Source: an uncultured Roseateles sp. (GTDB lineage: Bacteria > Pseudomonadota > Gammaproteobacteria > Burkholderiales > Burkholderiaceae_C). From it: a stretch of DNA of 64,000 nt. The position numbers and the translations under genes were made by a program. Location of the stretch: NCBI RefSeq assembly GCF_963422335.1, contig NZ_OY729424.1, positions 5,766,001-5,830,000 on the forward strand. The letters run 5' to 3'. Below, piece after piece: positions 44,959-55,064 of the stretch. The notes beneath the pieces are model-generated. The model did not search any database. It was not told the DNA's origin and worked only from the letters and a program-made list of their open reading frames with translations. Numbering within the stretch: position 1 is the stretch's first letter; each line of letters begins with the position of its first letter.

Positions 44959-45351
44959 TCAAATGGTTTCCACCACCACGAAGGCAGCGGCGTATTCGGT
45001 TTCGTCGGTGACGGTGACATGGGCACGCAGGCCCTTGGCGGCAAACCACTCGGCCAGCTCGCCATGCAGGCGTATCTCGGGCTTGCCGCTGGCGGCGTTG
45101 ACGATCTCACAGGCCCGCCAGGTCATGGGCATGCGCATGCCCAGACCGATGGCCTTGGAGAAGGCCTCCTTGGCCGCAAAACGCGTGCCCAGAAAGCTCA
45201 GCCCCCGCGCCTCGACACGCGCGCGGCGGGCGCGGAACACGGCCAGCTCATGCGGGCCCAGCACCTTCTCGGCGAAGCGCTCGCCGCGGCGGTCGAGCGT
45301 TGCGCGCATACGGCGCAGGTCACAGATGTCCGTACCGATGCCGTAAATCAT
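44959..45351 (-). CDS. acpS: Holo-[acyl-carrier-protein] synthase
   Basis: The ATG at 45351 overlaps the pdxJ stop (ATGA) and gives 130 residues. AcpS transfers phosphopantetheine from CoA to the Ser of AcpP (58177-58416). The magnesium/CoA motifs are GIGTDICDLRRM at the N terminus and RFAAKEAFSKAIG in the middle. Length is normal. The recO-pdxJ-acpS order is the classical proteobacterial one. Confidence 0.96.
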   Translation of the reverse strand: MIYGIGTDICDLRRMRATLDRRGERFAEKVLGPHELAVFRARRARVEARGLSFLGTRFAAKEAFSKAIGLGMRMPMTWRACEIVNAASGKPEIRLHGELAEWFAAKGLRAHVTVTDETEYAAAFVVVETI

Positions 45352-46148
45352 GGCGCGGCAAAGGCCCGCTGGATGCAACGCTGGTAGTCGCGCACCGTCT
45401 CGGCATAGCCCAGCTCCAGCGCATCGGCGATCAGCGCATGGCCGATCGACACCTCCAGCACACCCGGCACCTCGCGCAAAAAGCGCGTCAGATTGTCGCG
45501 GTTCAGGTCGTGGCCGGCGTTGATGCCCAGGCCTATGGCCAGCGCCGCCCGCGCGGTGGCGGTGAAGCCGGCCAGCACCGCGGCTTCACGCTCGGTGCCC
45601 TCCCCTTGCAAATGCGCGCTGGCATAGGTCTCGGTGTAGAGCTCGATGCGGTCGGCACCCAGCTCGGCGACCAGGGGCATGGCCTCAGGTAGCGGGTCCA
45701 TGAACAGGCTGACCCGCACGCCCAGGGCCTTGCATTCGGCGATCAACGGCTTCAGCCTTGCCATGTCGGCCGGCAGGTTCCAGCCATGGTCGGAGGTGAA
45801 CTGGTCCTCGGCGTCGGGCACGAAGGTGACCTGGTGCGGCCGGAACTCGCGCACGAAGTCCATCAGGTTCTGCGTCGGGTTGCCCTCGATGTTGTACTCG
45901 ACCTGGGGCCAGGCCTTGAGCAGCTCGGCCAGCTCGCGCACGTCATGAGCGCGGATATGGCGCTCATCGGGCCGCGGGTGGACGGTGATGCCCTGCGCGC
46001 CGGCCTCCAGGCACAGCTGGGCGGCCCTGGTGACGCTGGGGATGCCGAGGTGCCGGGTGTTGCGCAGCAGGGCGACCTTGTTGACGTTGACCGACAGCGC
46101 GGTGCGGCCACCGTGCGAGCCGGATTCCGGGGCGACAAGAGGATTCAT
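45348..46148 (-). CDS. pdxJ: Pyridoxine 5'-phosphate synthase PdxJ
   Basis: The ATG at 46148 overlaps the recO stop and gives 266 residues, about 20 longer than E. coli PdxJ through an N-terminal Ser/Gly-rich extension. The TIM-barrel enzyme condenses 3-amino-1-hydroxyacetone phosphate with deoxyxylulose phosphate to make pyridoxine phosphate. Motifs: SVNVNKVALLRNTR, GITVHPRPDERHIR, NIEGNP, TFVPD, and the late GINAGHDLN and EVSIGHALI. It is in the middle of the recO-pdxJ-acpS series. Confidence 0.97.
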   Translation of the reverse strand: MNPLVAPESGSHGGRTALSVNVNKVALLRNTRHLGIPSVTRAAQLCLEAGAQGITVHPRPDERHIRAHDVRELAELLKAWPQVEYNIEGNPTQNLMDFVREFRPHQVTFVPDAEDQFTSDHGWNLPADMARLKPLIAECKALGVRVSLFMDPLPEAMPLVAELGADRIELYTETYASAHLQGEGTEREAAVLAGFTATARAALAIGLGINAGHDLNRDNLTRFLREVPGVLEVSIGHALIADALELGYAETVRDYQRCIQRAFAAP

Positions 46149-46951
46149 GGCGTTTTGACTTCCAGGAGTTTTTGCAGATCCAGCATCACCTGCCGGGTGC
46201 GCAACGGCGCATGGCCCAGATGATAGTGAAGCAGGCCGCGCAATGCCGCGCGCAGGGCCGGCAAGGCGGTGCCGCAGGCCTGCAGCAGCGCCGCATGGCT
46301 GCCATGCTCCAGGGCCGCCTGCAGATGGATCAGGGTGGCGCCGCTGAGCCGGGGCTCGTCGCCGGCGGGAGCGATCACGCCGGACTGCGGTGACAGCGCG
46401 TAGTCGCGATCCGGCCGCAGCGCCTGCTGCGTGGTGGTGGCCAGGCTCAGATCTGGCAGCAGGCCGATCTCGCGCAGCAGCACCAGCTCGAAGGCCCGCA
46501 GGCCGGCCTGGCTGCTGGCGTCGTCCTCGGCATGCAGCTGCGGCAGGGCCTGGGCATAGGCGTCGAACAGCAGCGGGTGCGGGTCTTGCCTCGCCAGCAG
46601 CTTGAGCAGCAGCTCGTTCAGGTAGTAGCCGGAGAAGATGGCGGCCCCGCCGGGCAGGGTGGCACCACCGGCCCACTCGGCGTTACGCAGGGTCAAGACC
46701 TCGGCCGCGCCCTCCTCCGTCTTGCTGCCCTTGGACAGGCTGACATTGATGCGCTGGAAGGGCAGCAGCACGGCCCGCAGCTGCGAGTAGGGCCTCTTGG
46801 CACCCTTGGCCACCACGGCCACGCGACCGAGTTCACGGGTGAACAGGTCGAGTATCAGACTGGTCTCGCTCCAGTCGTAGTGGTGCAGCACGAACGCAGG
46901 TTGCGTCGCGTGCGCTCTTGGCGCCCGGGCCGAGACGCGCGTAGCGTTCAC
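46145..46951 (-). CDS. recO: DNA repair protein RecO
   Basis: The start is GTG at 46951, overlapping the era stop (GTGA), giving 268 residues. The N-terminal OB fold (AFVLHHYDWSETSLILDLFT, VAVVAKGAKRP) and the helical C-terminal domain match RecO, which loads RecA with RecR and anneals strands in gap repair. The zinc cysteines of some RecO proteins are absent, as in other proteobacteria. Translational coupling with era is strong. Confidence 0.94.
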   Translation of the reverse strand: MNATRVSARAPRAHATQPAFVLHHYDWSETSLILDLFTRELGRVAVVAKGAKRPYSQLRAVLLPFQRINVSLSKGSKTEEGAAEVLTLRNAEWAGGATLPGGAAIFSGYYLNELLLKLLARQDPHPLLFDAYAQALPQLHAEDDASSQAGLRAFELVLLREIGLLPDLSLATTTQQALRPDRDYALSPQSGVIAPAGDEPRLSGATLIHLQAALEHGSHAALLQACGTALPALRAALRGLLHYHLGHAPLRTRQVMLDLQKLLEVKTP

Positions 46952-47934
46952 TCGTAGCCGTAGGACCGCAGATGTTCCTCGCTGTCGGCCCAGCCGGAAC
47001 GGACCTTGACCCACAGCTCCAGATAGACCTTGGAGTCCATCAGCGTTTCCAGCTCCTGGCGCGCCTCGGAGCCTATGCGCTTCAGGCGCTCGCCACCGCC
47101 GCCGATGATCATGCCCTTGTGGGCATCGCGCTCGACGACGATGGAGGCGGCGATGCGCTTCAGATGGCCTTCTTCCTCGAACTTGTCTATCACCACGGTG
47201 CAGTTGTAGGGCAGCTCGTCGCCGGTCAGGCGGAACAGCTTCTCGCGGATGATTTCGCTGGCCAGGAAGCGGTCGCTGCGGTCGGTCAGCGCGTCCTCCT
47301 CGTAGAACCAGTCCTGCTCGGGCAAATAGGGCTTGAGGATGGCGAACAGGCGCTCGACATCGCTGGGCTTCTGCGCCGACAGCGGCACGAATTCGCTGAA
47401 GTTGCGGCGCTCCTGCATCGCCTTCAGCCAGGGCACCATGTCGGCGCGGCGGTTCACTGCGTCGAGCTTGTTGGCGATCAAGATGACCGGCTTGTGCTCG
47501 GGCAAGAGGCTCAGCACCTTGGCGTCATCGGTGTTGAAGCGGCAGGCCTCGACCATGAACAGCACCACGTCCACATCGGACAGCGAGGACAGCACGGTGC
47601 GGTTCAGATTGCGGTTCAGCGCCGTGCCATGCTTGGTCTGGAAGCCGGGCGTGTCGACGAACACGAACTGCGAATCCTCGACCGTGCGCACGCCGGTGAT
47701 GCGGTGGCGGGTGGTCTGCGCCTTGCGCGAGGTGATGCTGACCTTCTGGCCGACCAGGGCGTTCAGCAGTGTGGACTTGCCGACATTGGGCCGGCCGACA
47801 ATGGCCAGCAGGCCGCAGCGGCGGCCATTGCTGTCGTACTCGGGGGGCTCGCCCACACCGCCCTGCACGTCGTCCTGCTCTTCATCAGGCAGATCATCGT
47901 GAGGTTCGGGAGGCAATTCGGGATGGTTGTTCAA
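46948..47934 (-). CDS. era: GTPase Era
   Basis: The likely start is TTG at 47934, seven bases after AAAGGA, giving 328 residues; no ATG fits better. A 40-residue acidic N-terminal extension (Pro/Glu/Asp-rich) precedes the GTPase domain: GRPNVGKSTLLNAL, DTPGFQ, NKLD. The KH domain carries GMIIGGGGERLKRIG. Era binds 16S rRNA near its 3' end and helps 30S assembly. The hairpin repeat copy 2 lies in its leader, between rnc and era. Confidence 0.95.
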   Translation of the reverse strand: MNNHPELPPEPHDDLPDEEQDDVQGGVGEPPEYDSNGRRCGLLAIVGRPNVGKSTLLNALVGQKVSITSRKAQTTRHRITGVRTVEDSQFVFVDTPGFQTKHGTALNRNLNRTVLSSLSDVDVVLFMVEACRFNTDDAKVLSLLPEHKPVILIANKLDAVNRRADMVPWLKAMQERRNFSEFVPLSAQKPSDVERLFAILKPYLPEQDWFYEEDALTDRSDRFLASEIIREKLFRLTGDELPYNCTVVIDKFEEEGHLKRIAASIVVERDAHKGMIIGGGGERLKRIGSEARQELETLMDSKVYLELWVKVRSGWADSEEHLRSYGYE

Positions 47935-47944
47935 GCTGGTTCCT

Positions 47945-47993
47945 TTGCGGGTCAGACCTTGCCGCCAAGGCAAGCTCTGGCCCCAACTGATTG
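47945..47993 (-). repeat. Dispersed hairpin repeat, copy 2
   Basis: It begins TTGCGGGTCAGACC and ends CAACTGATTG on the plus strand, like copy 1 at 43785. The inner stem differs (TTGCC/GGCAA instead of CTGC/GCAG) yet still pairs. It occupies most of the rnc-era gap, just upstream of the era ribosome site. Confidence 0.6.
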
Positions 47994-48010
47994 AGAGTTG
48001 TGACCGGTAT

Positions 48011-48715
48011 TCAGTCGCGCAGGCCGCTGCCGGGCCGGTCACGGGATTTCAGTTCGTCCAGCACACGCTTGGCAGCGTCTTGCTCGGCAGCACGGCGCGA
48101 ACGGCCTTCGCCGCTTTGGGTGACGGCCAGGGCCGGCACCACGCATTCGACCGCAAAGGTCTGGGCATGGGCCTGGCCACGGGTTTCGATGATGCGGTAG
48201 TCGGGCACCGGCAGGCGGCGCGCCTGCAGCCATTCCTGCAGTTCGGTCTTTGGATCCTTGGCCCAGTTGTCCATGCCGGTGTTGGCAATGACATCGGCAA
48301 ACAAGCGCTGCACCACGCCCTGGGCTGCCTCATAGCCACCCTCGACAAATGCCGCGCCTATCAGTGCCTCCAGCGCATCGGCCAGGATGGACGGGCGCTG
48401 GGCACCACCGCCCCGGGCCTCGCCTTCGCTGAGCTTGAGCACCTGCGGCAGGCCCAGGCCCAGGGCCAGGCGGTGCAGGCTGTCCTCGCGCACCAGATGT
48501 GCTCGTACGCGTGTCAGATCGCCCTCGTCGGAGCCCTGGAAGCGTTCGTACAGCAGGCTGGACACGGCCAGGCTGAGCACGGTGTCACCGAGGAATTCGA
48601 GCCGCTCGTTGTGGTCTGCGCCAAAGCTGCGGTGCGTCAGCGCACGCTTCAGGAGAGCCGGCTGCTTGAAGCGATAGCCCAGCCGGTCTTGCAGAGTTTC
48701 AAGCAACTGACTCAT
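48011..48715 (-). CDS. rnc: Ribonuclease III
   Basis: The product has 234 residues. The signature NERLEFLGDTVL gives the catalytic acids, with the second set in DALEALIGAAFVEGG, and a C-terminal dsRNA-binding domain (DPKTELQEWLQ through RRAAEQDAAKRVLDEL). It cleaves double-stranded RNA in rRNA precursors and regulatory RNAs. It lies between the DUF4845 gene and era, the standard order; 67 bases separate it from the DUF4845 stop. Confidence 0.97.
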   Translation of the reverse strand: MSQLLETLQDRLGYRFKQPALLKRALTHRSFGADHNERLEFLGDTVLSLAVSSLLYERFQGSDEGDLTRVRAHLVREDSLHRLALGLGLPQVLKLSEGEARGGGAQRPSILADALEALIGAAFVEGGYEAAQGVVQRLFADVIANTGMDNWAKDPKTELQEWLQARRLPVPDYRIIETRGQAHAQTFAVECVVPALAVTQSGEGRSRRAAEQDAAKRVLDELKSRDRPGSGLRD

Positions 48716-48782
48716 GCAATATCTGTTGGCCCGCAGCAGTGCTCAGGCAGGCCAGGCGCTGCTGCGCCCGCCCGCACCGGCA

Positions 48783-49133
48783 CTATTCGGACCGCCCTTC
48801 GTACTTGATCAAGAGAAAAACCGGGCCCATCAGGGCAATTTGTTTGTCGTAGGCAAAGCTGATCACGACCTTGTCACCCTCCTTGGTGACCTCCAGGTCT
48901 TTCGAGCTGATGCTGCTGATCGAATACTCGATCTGTTGCTGGCGGTCGAACTCGCCGCGCACCGCCGCCACCGTCGGCGGATTGGACTTGGCGATCTTGT
49001 TGATCGCGCTGCGTATCGTGTAGTACTCGTTCATCGTGGGCAGGACCTTGATCGTGATCAGGCCCGCAAAGCCGATCACGATGGCCCAGAACACCAGGCC
49101 CAGCATCGTCACGCCACGTTGTTGTTGCCGCAT
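48783..49133 (-). CDS. DUF4845 small membrane protein
   Basis: The ATG at 49133 gives 116 residues (a TTG at 49178 overlapping the lepB stop is an alternative). The N terminus is pilin-like (RGVTMLGLVFWAIVIGFAGLI), with one membrane helix. A periplasmic beta region follows (VISFAYDKQIALMGPVFLLI). DUF4845 proteins sit between lepB and rnc throughout beta/gammaproteobacteria; their role is unknown. It is probably translated from the lepA-lepB transcript. Confidence 0.88.
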   Translation of the reverse strand: MRQQQRGVTMLGLVFWAIVIGFAGLITIKVLPTMNEYYTIRSAINKIAKSNPPTVAAVRGEFDRQQQIEYSISSISSKDLEVTKEGDKVVISFAYDKQIALMGPVFLLIKYEGRSE

Positions 49134-49174
49134 CAAGATCTGCACCTTCGAGGATTGTCCACCGCGGGACGCGC

Positions 49175-50148
49175 TCAATGGAACGCGCCGATACGCTTGA
49201 GATTACCGAAATTCATCCAGACAAAGAAGGCCCGGCCGACGATATTCTCGTCCGGCACAAAGCCCCAGTAGCGGGAATCGCGCGAATCGTCACGGTTGTC
49301 GCCCAGCATGAAGTAGTGGCCGGCCGGCACCTTGCAGGTCACGCCCTCGGCGGTGTACTGGCACTGGTCCTGGAACGGGAACGGGCCGTCCTTGCGGTCG
49401 GGGCGGTAGATGGACTGGCGCTTCGGATCGACCAGAATCTCGTGCTCCACCTGACCCAGCTTCTCGGTGAACCAGGGCTTGTAGCGCATGCCGCTCTCAT
49501 CGTAGAAGTCACCCTTGGGCTGCACTTCCGTGGCCACGCCGTTGATATACAGGCGCTGGTTGGTGTAGCGAATCTCGTCGCCGGGAATGGCGGCCACACG
49601 CTTGATGAAGTCGATGCTGGGATCTTCCGGGTAGCGGAACACCATCACGTCGCCACGCTGCACGTCGTGGTTGGCGATGATCTTCTTGTTGATCACCGGC
49701 AGGCGCACGCCGTAGTGGAATTTGTTCACCAGGATCAGGTCGCCGACCAGCAGCGTGGGCACCATGGAGCCGGACGGAATCTTGAACGGCTCGAACAGGA
49801 AGGAGCGCAACAGGAACACGGCCAGGATGACCGGGAACAGGCCGGCCGTCCAGTCCAGCCACCAGGGCTGGCGCAGGATCTCGTCACGCGCGCCGGCCAC
49901 ATCGCCGTCGACGCGGGCAATGCCCTGGCGCTTCAGTTCTTCACGGCGCGCTGCGTCCTGCGCTTCGAGCTTGGCCGCACCGGCCACGCGGGCCGGCAGG
50001 AAATAGAAGCGCTCTGCCAGCCAGTACCCCAGCGTGACCAGCGACATCACGAACAGCAGCAGCGAGAAATTGCCGCTCCAGGAGCCCATGTACCAGCCGC
50101 CCAGGTAGGCGATCAGCACCGCGTAAAAAATTCCGGTGATTGCACTCA

Positions 50149-50149
<1 letters not shown>
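49175..50149 (-). CDS. lepB: Signal peptidase I
   Basis: The ATG at 50149 overlaps the lepA stop by one base (TGATG) and gives 324 residues. Two N-terminal membrane helices (near residues 5-25 and 95-115) flank a cytoplasmic loop. The catalytic Ser is in PSGSMVPTLLVGD, the Lys in DFIKRVAAIPGD, and the late box GDNRDDSRDSRYWGFV is intact. It cleaves exported preproteins such as the TctC and binding proteins in this window. Confidence 0.97.
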
Positions 50150-51957
<1,808 letters not shown>

Positions 51958-52064
51958 GCTGATCTTTTTTGCGCCGAGTCGGGAGACACAACGGCGTAGC
52001 CGTTGCAGCGCAAGCTCTCAATCGCGAAGCGATGTGATGGCCTTGGAAAGGCCTTGCTGAAGTC

Positions 52065-52098
52065 AAAAAAAAGGCACGTCGAATCGGTGACGCGCCTT
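52065..52098 (-). terminator. Strong intrinsic terminator of the candidate small RNA
   Basis: Read leftward: AAGGCGCGTC, an 8-base loop, GACGTGCCTT (10 bp, one G-U pair), then an uninterrupted T-run to 52065. No protein gene ends here; degP has its own terminator 350 bases earlier. Confidence 0.85.
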
Positions 52099-52128
52099 CC
52101 AACAAAACTTTTGGCAACTGCTTGTTGG
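52066..52128 (-). ncRNA. Candidate small RNA, about 63 nt, two back-to-back hairpins
   Basis: Leftward from about 52128 the transcript would open directly with hairpin 1 (CCAACAA at 52128-52122 paired with TTGTTGG at 52105-52099, 16-base loop) and pass without spacer into the terminator hairpin (52098-52071) and U-tract. A promoter with -10 TACAAT and -35 TTTTCA at 16-base spacing is placed so that initiation falls at the base of hairpin 1. No start codon with a ribosome site lies inside. Promoter, start, fold and terminator agree, so an independent RNA gene is likely. A betaproteobacterial small RNA family already in Rfam is a natural comparison; I cannot establish a match. Confidence 0.6.
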
Positions 52129-52134
52129 GCCTTC

Positions 52135-52162
52135 ATTGTAGCCAAAACCGCCGGTCTGAAAA
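52135..52162 (-). promoter_or_regulatory. Sigma-70-type promoter of the candidate small RNA
   Basis: Read leftward: -35 TTTTCA (52162-52157), 16 bases, -10 TACAAT (52140-52135). Initiation is expected near 52128, the first base of hairpin 1. Confidence 0.6.
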
Positions 52163-52210
52163 CCGTGGCGAGGCTCGAAAACCCGACGTTGCAACCCACC
52201 AACACCGAAG

Positions 52211-52245
52211 TTATTCACAAGTTATCAACAGGATGTTGTGGATGA
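52211..52245. promoter_or_regulatory. Cluster of three DnaA-box-like sequences
   Basis: TTATTCACA (52211-52219) is a perfect DnaA box. TTATCAACA (52222-52230) and, on the other strand, TCATCCACA (52245-52237) each differ by one base. Three boxes in 35 bases lie about 50 bases upstream of the small RNA -35. No dnaA, dnaN or rpmH gene is nearby, so this is not the usual origin. Confidence 0.6.
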
Positions 52246-52450
52246 CTTGGGGATAGCCCGGGGCGCTTGAGAGATCCGACCGTGCCAGCGTCAAAAGTCG
52301 GGCTCAGTGGCCTGCATTCTATCCGAGAAGCAGTTCAATCCGCCGCCTGCCCTCCCTATGTGAGTGATCACCGACTACTTCCGCGTCCGAGTTGTCAACA
52401 TGGTCGGTATCTGACGGTCCTAAATATACTAGCCAAAATTCACATCGTGA

Positions 52451-52500
52451 AAAGACCCGGCGGCGCAGTGGGTTGAGATTCAACCCGGCCGGCGCCGCCG
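52451..52500 (-). terminator. Nested hairpin terminator after degP
   Basis: Read leftward: CGGCGGCGC (52500-52492) pairs with GCGCCGCCG (52466-52458), with an inner GGGTTG/CAACCC stem, followed by GGTCTTTT. It begins 8 bases after the degP stop. Confidence 0.75.
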
Positions 52501-52507
52501 GAGCCGC

Positions 52508-53989
52508 TTATTTGGCCGGCTTCACCAGCACAAAGCTGACCGCATTTTCGCGCCGCACCTGCATCGTCACGACCTTGGCCTTCTCCAGCTTGGAGACCAG
52601 CGCGCCAAACTGCTTGGCGCTGGCAATCTCGGTGTTGTCCACGGCCAGGATGATGTCGCCCTCGCGCAGGCCGGCACGTGCGGCCGCACCATCGGCGCTC
52701 TCGACACGCACGCCTATCTTCAGCTTCAGCTCCTTGCGCTGGGCATCCGTCAGGTCGGCCACGGTCAGGCCCAGCACGGCGGGCTGCGCGGGCGCGGCCT
52801 TGCTGTCGCTCTCGACCCGGCGGCGCGGGCGCTGCTCGGCCTCCATCTCGGCCACGGTGACGCTCAGTTCCTTGTAGGCGCCACGGCGGAACACCTGCAG
52901 GCTGGCCTTGGTGCCGGGCTTGATGCCGCTGATGAGGCGGCGCAGGTCGCCGGACTTCTCTATCGTCTTGCCGTCCACCTTGGTGATGATGTCACCGCCC
53001 TCGACACCAGCCTTGTCGGCCGGGCTGCCGGCCTCGACCGTGCTGACCGCGGCGCCGGTGGGCTTGCCCAGCCCGATGGCCTCGGCCACCTCCTTGCTGA
53101 CGTCACCAATGCCCACGCCGATGCGGCCGCGCACGACGCGGCCATTGCTGCGCAGCGAGTCGGCCACGCGCATCGCCTCGTCGATCGGGATCGCGAACGA
53201 GATGCCCATATAGCCACCCGACTGGCTGTAGATCTGCGAGTTGATGCCCACCACCTCGCCGCGCATATTGATCAGCGGGCCACCCGAGTTGCCGGGGTTG
53301 ATGGCGACGTCGGTCTGGATGAAGGGCAGCAGCTCGCCGGTGTCGCGCGCCTTGGCGCTGACGATGCCGGCGGTGACCGTGTTGTCGAGATTGAACGGCG
53401 AGCCGATGGCGATCACCCATTCGCCGACCTTGAGCCTGCCCACGTCGCCAAACTTCACATGCGGCAGCCCAGCGCCTTCGATCTTGACCACCGCCACATC
53501 GGTGCGCGCATCGGCGCCGATCAGCTTGGCCTTGAACTCGCGCTTGTCGGTCATCGTGACGATGACCTCGTCGGCGCCGTCCACCACATGGGCATTGGTC
53601 ATCACGAAGCCGTCGGCGCTGATGATGAAGCCCGAGCCGACACCGCGGCGCTGCGGAAGGTCCTCTTCATTGCGCGGCTGACCGCGACGCTGATCCGGCG
53701 CTGGTCCAGGCCTACCGTAGAACCGCCGAAAAAACTCCTGCATTTGCTCTTGAATCTGCTCGTCCACCTCAGGGCGCATGCGCTCGATCGTGCGGATGTT
53801 CACCACCGCTGGCCCGGAGCGCTCCACCAGCTCGGTGAAGTCGGGCAACTCCTTGCCCTGGGCATGGCTGGTGCCAGGTGTCAACACCAGGGCGGTGCCC
53901 AGCAGCAGGCCGGTGGACAGGGTCAGCACCCAGCGGCGCAGATCCGTTGCGGGTTTAGCGTTCATCGTCGTCAACCTCGAAGAGTTCAT
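52508..53989 (-). CDS. mucD: Periplasmic serine protease DegP/MucD
   Basis: The product has 493 residues; the ATG at 53965 is an alternative start. A Sec signal ends near TSHAQG. The trypsin-like triad is visible as His in TNAHVVDGADE, Asp in ARTDVAVVKI and Ser in NPGNSGGPL, followed by two PDZ domains (GIGDVSKEVAEAIG, and a C-terminal RAGLREGDIILAVD). It degrades or refolds damaged envelope proteins. It completes the leftward rpoE-rseA-rseB-degP stress module, as mucD does in Pseudomonas, and has its own terminator. Confidence 0.95.
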   Translation of the reverse strand: MNSSRLTTMNAKPATDLRRWVLTLSTGLLLGTALVLTPGTSHAQGKELPDFTELVERSGPAVVNIRTIERMRPEVDEQIQEQMQEFFRRFYGRPGPAPDQRRGQPRNEEDLPQRRGVGSGFIISADGFVMTNAHVVDGADEVIVTMTDKREFKAKLIGADARTDVAVVKIEGAGLPHVKFGDVGRLKVGEWVIAIGSPFNLDNTVTAGIVSAKARDTGELLPFIQTDVAINPGNSGGPLINMRGEVVGINSQIYSQSGGYMGISFAIPIDEAMRVADSLRSNGRVVRGRIGVGIGDVSKEVAEAIGLGKPTGAAVSTVEAGSPADKAGVEGGDIITKVDGKTIEKSGDLRRLISGIKPGTKASLQVFRRGAYKELSVTVAEMEAEQRPRRRVESDSKAAPAQPAVLGLTVADLTDAQRKELKLKIGVRVESADGAAARAGLREGDIILAVDNTEIASAKQFGALVSKLEKAKVVTMQVRRENAVSFVLVKPAK

Positions 53990-54028
53990 TCGCTTGAAGA
54001 AGAAAAGACAAAGGGTGGTAAATCCGGG

Positions 54029-55051
54029 CTAGCGCTTGCGCTCCAGCGCCGCGTAGAAGCGCTGGAGCGTGGGCATGGGCACATCGCCCATGACGGTGAT
54101 CCACCAGTCGCCCTGGCGGCGCATCAGGGTCTGCGTGGCGCCCATGGCCGTCTGCAGCGCCTTTTGCTGCCTGGCGGCGACATAGGGCTCGATGAACAGC
54201 GAGACATAGGTCATGCCGTCGGAGAACACCAGTTGCAAGGCGCTGCCGCCGGCATCGCCATCGGCCTCGCCCGGCATGGGCCGCTTGACGCTGCTGACCT
54301 GCTGGAAACCGGGTACCAGCTCGCGCAGCATCCACCCCTCCTGCTCCAGCTTGACCGGCGTGTTGACCTTGCGAATCACGCGCAGGCCGTCCAGCTTGGG
54401 CATGCTCTGCATCAGGCCATCGACGCTGAGCTTGCTGCCCATCACCAGCTCGGAGAAGGCCGAAGACTCCAGCACCTCCTCGCGCTCGCCCAGCACCTCG
54501 GCGCGCAGCAGCAGGCCGGTCTTGCGCTCGGCCCACAAACGATGCGCAAAGCGTGCGCCATCGCGCGGAACGAGCAGCAACACATCGGCCTCGTGGCCGG
54601 CAACCCTGTCGGTGCCCAGCTTCCTCAGGACATAAAAGTCGGCAATTCGATCGGCCCCGCCATGCAGCAGCGCCGGGAAGTCGGACAGACTGTCGCGCTG
54701 CTCGATCAGCACCGTGCGGCTGTCGGGCCAGAAGGTGTGGACGACACGGCTCTGGCGGAAGATCTGGCGCGGCTGGCCGTCGAGCGCGTCTATGCGCTCG
54801 TAGCGCTCAGCACCATTGCAGACATGGACGATGCGGGCGCTGTGCACGCCGCCACCGGCGCTGACGACCAGAGTGCCGGAGAAGTCGCGCCGCCCCGCCG
54901 CCTCGTGGATGCGCGACAACCAGGCGCGCACCGAGCCGGCATCGAGCTCTGCCCCCGAGGCCGGTTTACCAGGCGCGGCCACCTGGGCCTGCGAACTGCA
55001 TGCCCCGAGAGCGAGGCACAGCGCAACAGAGGCGATCGCGAAAAAACGCAT
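54029..55051 (-). CDS. rseB: Sigma-E regulatory protein RseB/MucB
   Basis: The ATG at 55051 gives 340 residues. The N terminus (MRFFAIASVALCLALGACSS) contains a lipobox LGAC, so it may be a lipoprotein, whereas E. coli RseB is soluble in the periplasm. The LolA-like N-terminal fold (DFSGTLVVSAGGGVHSARIVH) and C-terminal domain (GWMLRELVPGFQQ, RQGDWWITVMGD) match RseB. It binds the periplasmic part of RseA and protects it from proteolysis until envelope stress. It lies 13 bases after the rseA stop. Confidence 0.9.
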   Translation of the reverse strand: MRFFAIASVALCLALGACSSQAQVAAPGKPASGAELDAGSVRAWLSRIHEAAGRRDFSGTLVVSAGGGVHSARIVHVCNGAERYERIDALDGQPRQIFRQSRVVHTFWPDSRTVLIEQRDSLSDFPALLHGGADRIADFYVLRKLGTDRVAGHEADVLLLVPRDGARFAHRLWAERKTGLLLRAEVLGEREEVLESSAFSELVMGSKLSVDGLMQSMPKLDGLRVIRKVNTPVKLEQEGWMLRELVPGFQQVSSVKRPMPGEADGDAGGSALQLVFSDGMTYVSLFIEPYVAARQQKALQTAMGATQTLMRRQGDWWITVMGDVPMPTLQRFYAALERKR

Positions 55052-55064
55052 GTGAAGGTCAGGC

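Larger units (their letters stand above)
51958..52507 (-). other. Large lepA-degP intergenic region
   Basis: These 550 bases contain no credible protein gene; short open frames lack ribosome sites. From right to left they hold the degP terminator (52451-52500), a featureless stretch, a DnaA-box cluster (52211-52245), a promoter (52135-52162), a candidate small RNA with terminator (52065-52128) and about 107 bases of lepA leader. Confidence 0.6.

Noticed and set aside
52003..52245. 80-codon open frame on the plus strand in the lepA-degP gap
   Set aside because: It has no ribosome site, crosses the small RNA terminator and the DnaA boxes, and has no recognisable features.
52201..52450. Chromosomal replication origin
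   Set aside because: DnaA-like boxes are present, but there are only three, no clear unwinding element, and none of the usual origin genes nearby.
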